DNA of 8,364 nt from Chitinophagaceae bacterium UBA2793. GTDB lineage: Bacteria > Bacteroidota > Bacteroidia > Chitinophagales > Chitinophagaceae. The notes under the pieces were generated by a model. That model had not been told where the DNA came from, ran no database searches, and saw nothing but the letters and a program-made list of their open reading frames with translations. The position numbers and the translations under genes are program-made. Location of the stretch: assembly GCA_002352045.1 (NCBI GenBank), contig DEHT01000027.1, positions 2,254 through 10,617 of the forward strand. The letters run 5' to 3'. Below, one piece after another: positions 1 through 5,834 of this stretch (positions within the stretch are counted from its first letter, which is position 1; every line of letters starts with the position of its first letter).

Positions 1-501
1 CGTAAAGCAGACTTGCAAAAACTATTGGGGAAAAATGTAATAGTTCAAAGCCGCTATCAACAAAACATGAGCCTGTACAATACCATGCGCTTGGAAAAAT
101 GGGCCATTTATGCAGTGCTCACGCTTATACTCATAATTGCCGCATTCAATATGGTGAGTGCTTTAACCATGCTGGTATTAGAAAAACAAAAAGACATCAG
201 CATATTGCAAAGCATGGGCGGCAGTAAGGCTTTTATAAGAAAAATTTTTTTAAGCGAAGGGCTTTTGCTTGGTTCCATTGGTGCTGCCTGCGGTATTTGC
301 TTAGCAGTTATCATTTGCCTGCTGCAGCTAAAATTTAAATTGATAAAACTACAGGGTGGTTCTTTTTTAATTGATTATTTTCCTGTAAAACTAATTGCCG
401 GCGATTTTTTATTGGTAGCCGGTACAGCTGCCGCTATTGCTTTAATAGCATCCTGGGCACCAGCGGTAAAAGCCTCGAAACAGTCAATTGAGTTGAAGTA
501 A
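1..501 (+). CDS. FtsX-like ABC transporter permease, LolC/LolE type (C-terminal part)
   Basis: This is the last 166 codons of a gene that begins before the window and ends at TAA 499-501. Three hydrophobic segments are visible, at about residues 33-57, 85-109 and 131-153 of the visible part, which matches the last three membrane helices of the FtsX/MacB permease fold. Between the first two lies the family-typical cytoplasmic stretch LEKQKDISILQSMGGS, the coupling region that contacts the ATPase subunit. The stretch LQGGSFLIDYFPVK before the last helix is typical of the LolC/LolE branch, which extracts lipoproteins from the inner membrane for transfer to the outer membrane. Family membership is well supported. 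The lipoprotein role is inferred from similarity, because the periplasmic domain and the ATPase gene lie outside the window. No adjacent same-strand gene follows; the next gene is convergent. Confidence 0.85.
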   Translation, partial: RKADLQKLLGKNVIVQSRYQQNMSLYNTMRLEKWAIYAVLTLILIIAAFNMVSALTMLVLEKQKDISILQSMGGSKAFIRKIFLSEGLLLGSIGAACGICLAVIICLLQLKFKLIKLQGGSFLIDYFPVKLIAGDFLLVAGTAAAIALIASWAPAVKASKQSIELK

Positions 502-595
502 AGGATGACTCAATAAACCTTTCAGCCAATTATATTTTCTTTGCTGCATTGTTAAAATCAGTTATAATTTCATACGCTTTCCAACAAGCTAATTC

Positions 596-630
596 AAAAA
601 AAATTAGCGGTAATTTTTAAATGCCGCTTA
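596..630 (-). terminator. Intrinsic terminator of the transketolase half-gene
   Basis: Read on the minus strand, arms AGCGG (628-624) and CCGCT (610-606) enclose a 13-nt loop and are followed after two A residues by eight T residues (603-596). This is the classical hairpin plus U-tract layout. It lies about 40 nt past the stop of the minus-strand transketolase gene. On the plus strand no T-tract follows the hairpin, so it probably does not end the permease transcript efficiently. Confidence 0.7.
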
Positions 631-669
631 TACTTTAATTCGTTTATATGATGAAGAACTTCCACCCCA

Positions 670-1503
670 TCAATAATCTCCCAAAGTTTCGGGCAATTGT
701 GCAAGGGCTTTTGCTAATTGTTCGTCGTTGGGTGCTATGCCATGCCATTCGTGTGTGCCTTCCATAAAATCAATTCCTTTACCCATTACCGTAGTCATTA
801 AAATTACCACCGGTTTTTGGTTGCCCAATAAAGATTTGGCTTTGCTTAAGCCGGCCAGCACAGAATCCATTTGGTTGCCATCCATTTCCAACACCTGCCA
901 ACCAAATGCTTCAAATTTTGCATGAAGGTTACCCAGGTTCATTACTTTTTTGGTAGGCCCGTCAATTTGTTGCCCATTTACATCTATGGTAGCAATGAGG
1001 TTATCTACTTTTAAGTGGGCTGCACTCATAATGGCTTCCCAGTTTTGGCCTTCGTCCAATTCGCCATCGCCATGCAATGAATAAACAATAGATTGGTCTT
1101 TATTTAATTTTTTCGACAAAGCAGCCCCAATGGCTACACTCATTCCCTGGCCCAATGAGCCGCTCGCCACTCTTACACCGGGCAAATGCTCGTGTGTGGT
1201 GGGATGCCCCTGCAAGCGACTGTTTATTTTTCTAAAAGTATTCAACTCCGAAATGGGGAAATAGCCGCTTCTTGCCAATACGCTATAAAAGAGCGGAGAT
1301 ATATGTCCATTGCTAAGGAAAAACACATCTTCACCCACACCATCCATACTAAATTGGGAATTGTGTTTCATTACATCAAAGTATAATGCGGTTAAAAAAT
1401 CGGCGCATCCCAGCGATCCGCCCGGGTGGCCACTTTGAACCTGGTGCACCATTCTTACTATATCTCGTCTTACCTGTGAGGCAATATCGGTGAGCTTATT
1501 CAT
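670..1503 (-). CDS. Transketolase, N-terminal (thiamine diphosphate pyrophosphate-binding) subunit
   Basis: A 277-residue protein covering only the N-terminal PP domain of transketolase, the enzyme that moves two-carbon units between sugar phosphates in the pentose phosphate pathway. Visible motifs are GHPGG (25-29), SNGHISP (64-70), GHP (99-101), GSLGQG (115-120) and the thiamine diphosphate/Mg signature GDGE (145-148) running to N176. A histidine-rich HEWHG motif (251-255) lies near the end. The length fits the split form common in Bacteroidota, where a separate protein of about 310-320 residues carries the pyrimidine-binding and C-terminal domains; the two halves together make the active site. 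The ATG at 1503 is favoured because it sits just after a strong promoter and the protein starts at the usual place. The expected C-terminal partner is not next to it: downstream is a terminator and a convergent gene, upstream a divergent gene. Confidence 0.93.
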   Translation of the reverse strand: MNKLTDIASQVRRDIVRMVHQVQSGHPGGSLGCADFLTALYFDVMKHNSQFSMDGVGEDVFFLSNGHISPLFYSVLARSGYFPISELNTFRKINSRLQGHPTTHEHLPGVRVASGSLGQGMSVAIGAALSKKLNKDQSIVYSLHGDGELDEGQNWEAIMSAAHLKVDNLIATIDVNGQQIDGPTKKVMNLGNLHAKFEAFGWQVLEMDGNQMDSVLAGLSKAKSLLGNQKPVVILMTTVMGKGIDFMEGTHEWHGIAPNDEQLAKALAQLPETLGDY

Positions 1504-1531
1504 AATTAATATATCGTTCTTTTAATGGCTG

Positions 1532-1562
1532 CAAACCTACTTTAAACTCCTATAGTTGCAAA
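1532..1562 (-). promoter_or_regulatory. Bacteroidota-type promoter of the transketolase half-gene
   Basis: On the minus strand TTTG (1562-1559) is followed after exactly 19 nt by TAGGTTTG (1539-1532). This matches the primary sigma factor consensus TTTG-N19-TAnnTTTG known from Bacteroides and Flavobacterium. It sits about 28 nt upstream of the ATG at 1503, giving a short leader of roughly 20 nt. It is the best promoter match in the window. Confidence 0.75.
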
Positions 1563-1709
1563 GAAAAAATGTGAATTATCCGAAAGGATTAATAATAAGT
1601 TTTTGAAACCGTCGTTACTTTATAGAGTACTGGCATAAATATTGGGTAATGATTATTAACAAATCAATAAGAATATTCCCTAAAAATTCTTTCAACCCAA
1701 CATATTTAA

Positions 1710-1717
1710 TACATTTG
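1710..1717 (+). promoter_or_regulatory. Promoter -7 element upstream of the WecA-like gene
   Basis: TACATTTG matches the Bacteroidota -7 consensus TAnnTTTG and lies 27 nt before the ATG at 1745. No clear TTTG or TTG is seen at 17-23 nt upstream, so the -33 half is weak or absent. The region 1504-1744 is thus a divergent promoter region serving this gene and the transketolase half-gene. Confidence 0.5.
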
Positions 1718-1744
1718 TGCACCGGTACCTATTAAACTTATTGC

Positions 1745-2881
1745 ATGGATAATATACTACTCAGTGCGGCCCTAGCGTTTATTATTTCGTTTTTTGCCAT
1801 TCCGGTAATTATTCAAATTGCCAAAGACAAAAAACTATTTGATGAACCGGATGAACGAAAAGTTCATAAAACGGTAATTCCAACCTTAGGAGGTTTAGGC
1901 ATTTTTGCCGGGTTTATAATGGCCTTTTTATTGGGCACTCCTGCCGGAATATCTACTGACATTCAATATATTGCTGCGGCTTCCATTGTTATTTTCTTTT
2001 TAGGTCTTAAAGACGATATTTTAGTAATATCTGCCAGTAAAAAGTTCATTGGTCAGTTAATTGCAGCCGGAATCCTTATTCGCTATGCCGGCGTTGAAAT
2101 TACTAACATGCATGGCTTTTTAGGATTATATGAAATTCCGCCATTTGCCAGTATAACATTCTCGTTCCTTACTATTATAGTTATTACCAACTCTTTTAAT
2201 TTAATTGATGGCGTAGATGGGTTGGCAGGCAGTTTGGGGGTTTTAACTACCTTAATATTTGGTATTTATTTTTATAACATTGGTCAATTAACGTATGCTG
2301 TAATGGCATTTGCTATGGCCGGTAGTGTGATTAGTTTCTTGATTTATAATTTTTCACCGGCTAAAATTTTTATGGGCGATACGGGCTCATTGTTGCTAGG
2401 CCTGGTAAATTCTATTTTTGTAATCAAGTTTATAAATTCTGCGGGTACTGTAGGTATGTTTTCTTTTGATATTTTAAATGTAGCTCCGGCCATTGGTTTT
2501 GCCATTTTAATGGTGCCTTTATTTGATACTTTAAGAGTTTTCGGGTTACGTATCCTAAGCCGCCGTTCACCTTTTAGTCCTGATAGAAACCATGTACATC
2601 ATTTTTTGCTGGATCTTGGTTTTACACATAAACAAATAACTTTTACCCTCGTTTCAATTAATATATTTTTTATTGCTGTTGCTTTGGCAACAAAAAACAT
2701 GGGTACAACGGTAGTAATCGGCATACTGTTATCCACCGCTGTAAGTCTTACTTTTTTATTATACTACCTGCGCAATAAATCAAAAGTGCCGGTTTTGCCT
2801 TTAGCCAAAACAGAGAAATCAGAAATGGTTACCACTCACAAAGTATTTGGTATAATGGCAGAGCCCGTAGAGATGGATTAA
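1745..2881 (+). CDS. MraY/WecA-family polyprenyl-phosphate sugar-1-phosphate transferase
   Basis: A 378-residue polytopic membrane protein of the family that moves a sugar-1-phosphate from a UDP-sugar to undecaprenyl phosphate, the first membrane step in making surface glycans. The diagnostic motifs appear in order: DEPDERKVH followed by PTLGG (33-50), KDD (89-91; paired acidic residues linked to Mg and lipid phosphate), NLIDGVDGLAG (152-162), FMGDTGS (209-215) and PDRNHVHH (279-286). The PDERKVH and DRNHVHH forms fit the WecA/TagO side of the family better than MraY, so UDP-GlcNAc is the likely donor; this is inference. About ten hydrophobic segments fit the family topology. The last 35 or so residues form a charged tail with no recognised motif. 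No other glycan genes are visible nearby, so its pathway (O-antigen, capsule or exopolysaccharide) cannot be told. Confidence 0.92.
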   Translation: MDNILLSAALAFIISFFAIPVIIQIAKDKKLFDEPDERKVHKTVIPTLGGLGIFAGFIMAFLLGTPAGISTDIQYIAAASIVIFFLGLKDDILVISASKKFIGQLIAAGILIRYAGVEITNMHGFLGLYEIPPFASITFSFLTIIVITNSFNLIDGVDGLAGSLGVLTTLIFGIYFYNIGQLTYAVMAFAMAGSVISFLIYNFSPAKIFMGDTGSLLLGLVNSIFVIKFINSAGTVGMFSFDILNVAPAIGFAILMVPLFDTLRVFGLRILSRRSPFSPDRNHVHHFLLDLGFTHKQITFTLVSINIFFIAVALATKNMGTTVVIGILLSTAVSLTFLLYYLRNKSKVPVLPLAKTEKSEMVTTHKVFGIMAEPVEMD

Positions 2882-2903
2882 ATTGCCTTCCATTCAATTT
2901 TTT
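2880..2903 (+). terminator. Weak possible terminator after the WecA-like gene
   Basis: AAATTG (2880-2885, overlapping the stop codon) can pair with CAATTT (2895-2900) across a 9-nt loop, and a run of six T residues spans 2898-2903. The stem is short and holds only one G-C pair, so termination would be weak. It is offered because the frr promoter follows directly. Confidence 0.3.
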
Positions 2904-2942
2904 ATTTGTGATTTAACTTCCTGCTATAAGCGCAGATTTTTA

Positions 2943-2950
2943 TAGATTTG
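2943..2950 (+). promoter_or_regulatory. Promoter -7 element of frr
   Basis: TAGATTTG matches TAnnTTTG and ends 18 nt before the ATG at 2969. A CTG at 2921-2923 is at the right 19-nt distance for the -33 element but is a poor match. Transcription would start only about 10-14 nt before the ATG. The element overlaps the TTG at 2948, which argues that this TTG is promoter sequence and not a start codon. Confidence 0.5.
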
Positions 2951-2968
2951 CAGCCAATAAATAATTTT

Positions 2969-3532
2969 ATGCAAGAAGAATTAAATATCGTATTAGAGAG
3001 TGCTGAAGAATCAATGGTTAAAACCATCAACCACCTCGAATTGGAATTAGTAAAAATTAGAGCCGGTAAAGCCAATCCGAATATGCTGGATGGAATTACT
3101 GCTGATTATTATGGCTCTCCCACTCCCATCAACCAGGTTGCCAATGTAACTGCATTGGATGCCCGAACGATATCTGTACAGCCCTGGGAAAAAAATATGC
3201 TTTCGGTAATTGAAAGAGCTATCATTGCTGCTAATATTGGTATTAATCCTCAAAATGACGGCAGCATGATTCGCTTGTTTTTACCTCCGTTAACAGAAGA
3301 ACGCAGGAAAGAATTGGTGAAAAAATGTAACGGTGAGGGAGAACAGGCAAAAGTTTCAATCCGCAATATTCGCCGGGATGCAATAGAAGACATAAAGAAA
3401 CTTCAAAAAGACGGTTTAAGCGAAGATGTGGCAAAAGATGCAGAGGCATCGGTTCAAACTTTAACTGACAGGCACATAGCATTGGTTGAAAAACATCTTG
3501 CAGCAAAAGAAAAAGAAATTATGGCTGTTTAA
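2969..3532 (+). CDS. frr: Ribosome recycling factor
   Basis: A 187-residue RRF, which with EF-G splits the post-termination ribosome so that subunits can be reused. Family landmarks are IRAGKANP (30-37), YYGSPTPINQVAN (47-59), QPWE (71-74), LPPLTEERRKELVK (105-118) and VSIRNIRRDA (129-138), the arginine-rich helix that contacts 23S rRNA. Helical domain I is formed by about residues 1-30 and 105-187, and domain II by 31-104. The length equals the usual 185-187. I start at ATG 2969; the open frame extends seven codons upstream to a TTG at 2948, but that TTG lies in the promoter and would lengthen the N-terminus beyond the family. The pyrH gene (UMP kinase), often next to frr in bacteria, is not here; frr appears to have its own promoter. 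Confidence 0.97.
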   Translation: MQEELNIVLESAEESMVKTINHLELELVKIRAGKANPNMLDGITADYYGSPTPINQVANVTALDARTISVQPWEKNMLSVIERAIIAANIGINPQNDGSMIRLFLPPLTEERRKELVKKCNGEGEQAKVSIRNIRRDAIEDIKKLQKDGLSEDVAKDAEASVQTLTDRHIALVEKHLAAKEKEIMAV

Positions 3533-3540
3533 ATAAATTC

Positions 3541-3612
3541 AAAAGTAAAAATTTAAAACTCAATAAATAGAACGCCTTTATTCTAATACCCGTCTTTTGA
3601 ATTTTTACTTTT
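3541..3612. repeat. Long AT-rich inverted repeat downstream of frr
   Basis: Positions 3541-3558 can pair with 3595-3612 over 18 consecutive base pairs (17 Watson-Crick and one T/G wobble), leaving a loop of 36 nt. Only one pair is G-C. It starts 8 nt after the frr stop codon, so it could act as a poor terminator, an RNA 3' end stabiliser or a structure in the leader of the next gene. The right arm overlaps the heptamer array at 3602-3622. Confidence 0.5.
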
Positions 3613-3622
3613 TACTTTTTAC
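3602..3622. repeat. Three tandem copies of the heptamer TTTTTAC
   Basis: TTTTTAC occurs three times in perfect tandem, followed by a partial TTT, ending 9 nt before the ATG of the hydroxylase gene at 3632. One further unit lies in inverse orientation in the left arm of the inverted repeat (GTAAAAA at 3545-3551). Such short arrays can gain or lose units by replication slippage. Here a change would alter the leader length and the right arm of the hairpin without touching the reading frame. Confidence 0.75.
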
Positions 3623-3631
3623 TTTCCAATA

Positions 3632-4528
3632 ATGGGCTCAACCAGGGAAACATGGTTCATTTTTTTTTCGATACCACTATATTCCATTTTAATAGGGGCA
3701 GAGATTTTGTTGAGCAACTGGAAGCATCTTCAATATTATTCTTTAAAAAGCTGCTTACAGAACATTTATCTCACTTTGCTCAATGCCGGACTTGATTTAT
3801 TGCTGAGAGGCCTTTTTTACATTTCGGTATTGATGTTTTGTTATAATCACCAACTTTTTTCAATAGAAAATGTTTACCTGTATTGGTTCCTGCTTTTTAT
3901 TTTAGAAGACATCGTTTTTTATGTTGAACACCGTATAGATCATTTTTGCAGGCTATTTTGGGCGGTGCATGTAACACATCACTCTTCGGAAGAATTTAAT
4001 TTAACCACCGGATTTCGTTCTTCGGTTTTTCAACCTGTTTACCGTTTTATTTATTTTATCCCTATTGCATTAATGGGTTTTCACCCGTTAGATATTGTGT
4101 TTATGTATTCACTCACTCAAACTTATGGCATATTGGTACATACTCAATACATCAAAAAAATGCCTGTATGGTTTGAAGCAGTTTTTGTAAGCCCATCTCA
4201 TCACAGGGTTCATCATGCAAGCAATATTATTTACCTCGATAAAAATATGGGCATGTGCCTAATTATTTGGGATAAACTATTTGGCACTTTTCAACCGGAG
4301 TTGGAAGAAGAACCCGTAAAGTTTGGGCTTACTAAACCATTAACCAACCAGGCACCCTTCAACCTGGTATTGCACGAATGGCGGGCTATAGCAAAAGACC
4401 TCCAAAAGAAAACTACTATTTCAACCAAGCTAAAATATCTTTTAAAGCCACCCGGATGGAGCCACGATGGCAGCAGCCAAACTTCCTCCGAATTGAGAAA
4501 TGCGCTTTTCAAAAAACAGAACCCCTAA
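3632..4528 (+). CDS. AGMO-like di-iron membrane hydroxylase (sterol desaturase/fatty acid hydroxylase superfamily)
   Basis: A 298-residue integral membrane protein with the three histidine clusters of the superfamily: HRIDH (100-104), HVTHH (113-117) and HHRVHH (190-195), plus H170. These bind two irons that activate oxygen to hydroxylate or desaturate a lipid. Context around the boxes (HHSSEEFN, SPSHHRVHH, YLDKNMG, WDKLFGTF, and GLTKPLT at 232-238) resembles alkylglycerol monooxygenase (AGMO/TMEM195) and its bacterial relatives more than true sterol desaturases. Hydrophobic segments lie at about 8-28, 45-70, 80-98 and 136-170. The substrate is not deducible; an ether lipid, sphingolipid or acyl-amino acid lipid are all possible. 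Its TAA shares an A with the ATG of the next gene (TAATG, 4526-4530), so the two are translationally coupled. A T9 tract (3660-3668) lies within codons 10-13. No clear promoter is seen between frr and this gene. Confidence 0.9.
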   Translation: MGSTRETWFIFFSIPLYSILIGAEILLSNWKHLQYYSLKSCLQNIYLTLLNAGLDLLLRGLFYISVLMFCYNHQLFSIENVYLYWFLLFILEDIVFYVEHRIDHFCRLFWAVHVTHHSSEEFNLTTGFRSSVFQPVYRFIYFIPIALMGFHPLDIVFMYSLTQTYGILVHTQYIKKMPVWFEAVFVSPSHHRVHHASNIIYLDKNMGMCLIIWDKLFGTFQPELEEEPVKFGLTKPLTNQAPFNLVLHEWRAIAKDLQKKTTISTKLKYLLKPPGWSHDGSSQTSSELRNALFKKQNP

Positions 4529-5697
4529 TGATGCAAATAATTAATGTAAACAACAGCACACTTGCCGATGCATTCATTAAAATGCAGGTAGCATTATATA
4601 TTGGCGATGTAAATTACATTCAGCCTTTATATAAAGATGTAGCAGAAGTTTTTGATGAAAAGAAAAACAAAGCTTATCGTTTTGGGAATGTAGAACGCTG
4701 GTTATTAAAAAACGAAACCGGAAAATATATAGGGCGCATCGCAGCTTTTGTAAACAAAAAATATAAAAACAAAGGCGATGATATTCCGATAGGTGGCATT
4801 GGTTTTTTTGAATGTATTAATAATCAAACTGCTGCCAACTTGTTATTCGACACTGCAAAAGAATGGCTTCAAAGCCAGGGCATAGAAGCCATGGATGGCC
4901 CTATTAATTTTGGCGAAAGAGATCGTTGGTGGGGTTTGGTAACTTTGGGCTACCAACAACCTCTTTATTGTATGAATTATAATTTGCCCTATTATGTATC
5001 ACTATTTGAAAACTACGGTTTCAAAACTTTTTTTGAGCAAATCTGCTTTTTCATGAAGCCCAAAGACCCCATCAATAAAAAAATTTTAGAAAGGATAAAA
5101 ACCTTTGAAAACAACCCCGACTTTTCTTTTTCTACCATTAAAAAAAATAATTTAGAAAAATATGCGGCCGATTTTACCATTGCATACAACAAAGCCTGGG
5201 CAGGCCATGGTGGTTTAAAGCAATTAAGCAAGGAGCAGGTACTCCTTATGTTTACTAAAATGAAGCCGGTAATGGATGAGCATATTATTTATTTTGCTTA
5301 CTACAAAAATGAGCCCATAGCCCTATTTGTAAACCTGCCCGATCTTAACCAATGGTTTAAATACCTTCACGGCAAATTTGGGCTTTTACAGAAATTAAAA
5401 TTTTTGTGGGTCAAAAATTTCATTCCTAATAAAAAATTCACCGGGCTGGTTTTTGGTGTTGTACCAGAGTGGCAGGGCAAAGGAGTAGATGCCTACCTGA
5501 TAAGCGAAGCGCATAAAATTATTAAGTCTGATGCTGTACCCTACACCGAATATGAAATGCAGTGGATTGGCGACTTTAATCCCAAAATGATCAATATAGC
5601 AAAAACACTGGGCGATGTGGAAGTAAGCAGAAAACTGGCTACCATGCGTTATTTATTTAATAGAAATAAGGAATTTGTAAGACATCCTATATTATAA
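4528..5697 (+). CDS. YghO-like GNAT-fold protein, putative N-acyltransferase
   Basis: A 389-residue soluble protein resembling large GNAT-like proteins of the YghO type. The middle carries GPINFGERDRWWGL (124-137) and YNLPYYVSLFENYGF (151-165), recurrent in this family. The C-terminal GNAT unit contains VFGVVPEWQGKGVDAYLI (308-325), equivalent to the acyl-CoA pyrophosphate loop Q/R-x-x-G-x-G/A, with Asp (D321) in the last position. It then has YEMQWIGDFNPKM (342-354), where N/D-x-N normally precedes the last GNAT helix. The N-terminal half looks like a degenerate second GNAT unit. I start at ATG 4528 because it overlaps the upstream stop as TAATG; a second ATG follows at 4531. The frame is open upstream to 4378, but that part lies within the hydroxylase gene. 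Acceptor and donor are unknown; coupling to the hydroxylase suggests lipid-related work (inference). Confidence 0.83.
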   Translation: MMQIINVNNSTLADAFIKMQVALYIGDVNYIQPLYKDVAEVFDEKKNKAYRFGNVERWLLKNETGKYIGRIAAFVNKKYKNKGDDIPIGGIGFFECINNQTAANLLFDTAKEWLQSQGIEAMDGPINFGERDRWWGLVTLGYQQPLYCMNYNLPYYVSLFENYGFKTFFEQICFFMKPKDPINKKILERIKTFENNPDFSFSTIKKNNLEKYAADFTIAYNKAWAGHGGLKQLSKEQVLLMFTKMKPVMDEHIIYFAYYKNEPIALFVNLPDLNQWFKYLHGKFGLLQKLKFLWVKNFIPNKKFTGLVFGVVPEWQGKGVDAYLISEAHKIIKSDAVPYTEYEMQWIGDFNPKMINIAKTLGDVEVSRKLATMRYLFNRNKEFVRHPIL

Positions 5698-5742
5698 AAA
5701 GGCACTACTTATTGAAATATAAATGAGTTTCCCTTTTTCTTT
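5696..5742 (+). terminator. Composite hairpin terminator after the GNAT gene
   Basis: AAAAAGG (5696-5702) pairs with CCTTTTT (5732-5738). Inside, ACTTATT (5707-5713) pairs with AATGAGT (5722-5728) with one G-T wobble. Together they make a two-part stem that overlaps the stop codon and ends in a T-rich tract (5734-5742, interrupted by one C). It is AT-rich but well placed between the hydroxylase-GNAT unit and the dnaX promoter. Confidence 0.45.
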
Positions 5743-5765
5743 ATGCAGCAATTTTATTCAGTGGC

Positions 5766-5795
5766 TTGGGTATTGAAATTGCTTTTGTAAATTTG
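5766..5795 (+). promoter_or_regulatory. Promoter of dnaX
   Basis: TTG (5766-5768) is followed after 19 nt by TAAATTTG (5788-5795), a good match to the Bacteroidota promoter TTG-N19-TAnnTTTG. It lies 39 nt before the ATG at 5835, giving a leader of about 30 nt. GCAATTT (5748-5754) and AAATTGC (5776-5782) form a short inverted repeat around the -33 element; this may be chance. Confidence 0.65.
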
Positions 5796-5834
5796 TAGGC
5801 TTCACCAGTTAATAGAATTTTTGAACGCTATCGC

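Noticed and set aside
1186..1386. 66-residue plus-strand frame within the transketolase region
   Set aside because: It is a shadow of the minus-strand transketolase gene, whose motifs are unmistakable across the same bases.
2948..2968. TTG start giving a 194-residue ribosome recycling factor
   Set aside because: The TTG is the end of a TAnnTTTG promoter element, and the ATG at 2969 gives the normal family length of 187.
3602..3622. Heptamer array as a CRISPR or mobile-element trace
   Set aside because: The units are 7 nt with no spacers, and no cas genes, transposase or target-site duplication are nearby.
4378..4527. 50-residue N-terminal extension of the GNAT protein
   Set aside because: This stretch lies wholly inside the hydroxylase gene in another frame, has no GNAT-like content, and the ATG at 4528 fits a coupled TAATG start.
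5140..5147. A8 run in the GNAT gene as a second slippage site
   Set aside because: It is shorter, lies mid-gene with no adjacent stem or domain boundary, and is expected from Lys/Asn codons in AT-rich DNA.
5748..5782. Inverted repeat GCAATTT/AAATTGC as an operator of dnaX
   Set aside because: Only 7 bp with a 21-nt spacer in AT-rich DNA; too weak to call a binding site on its own.
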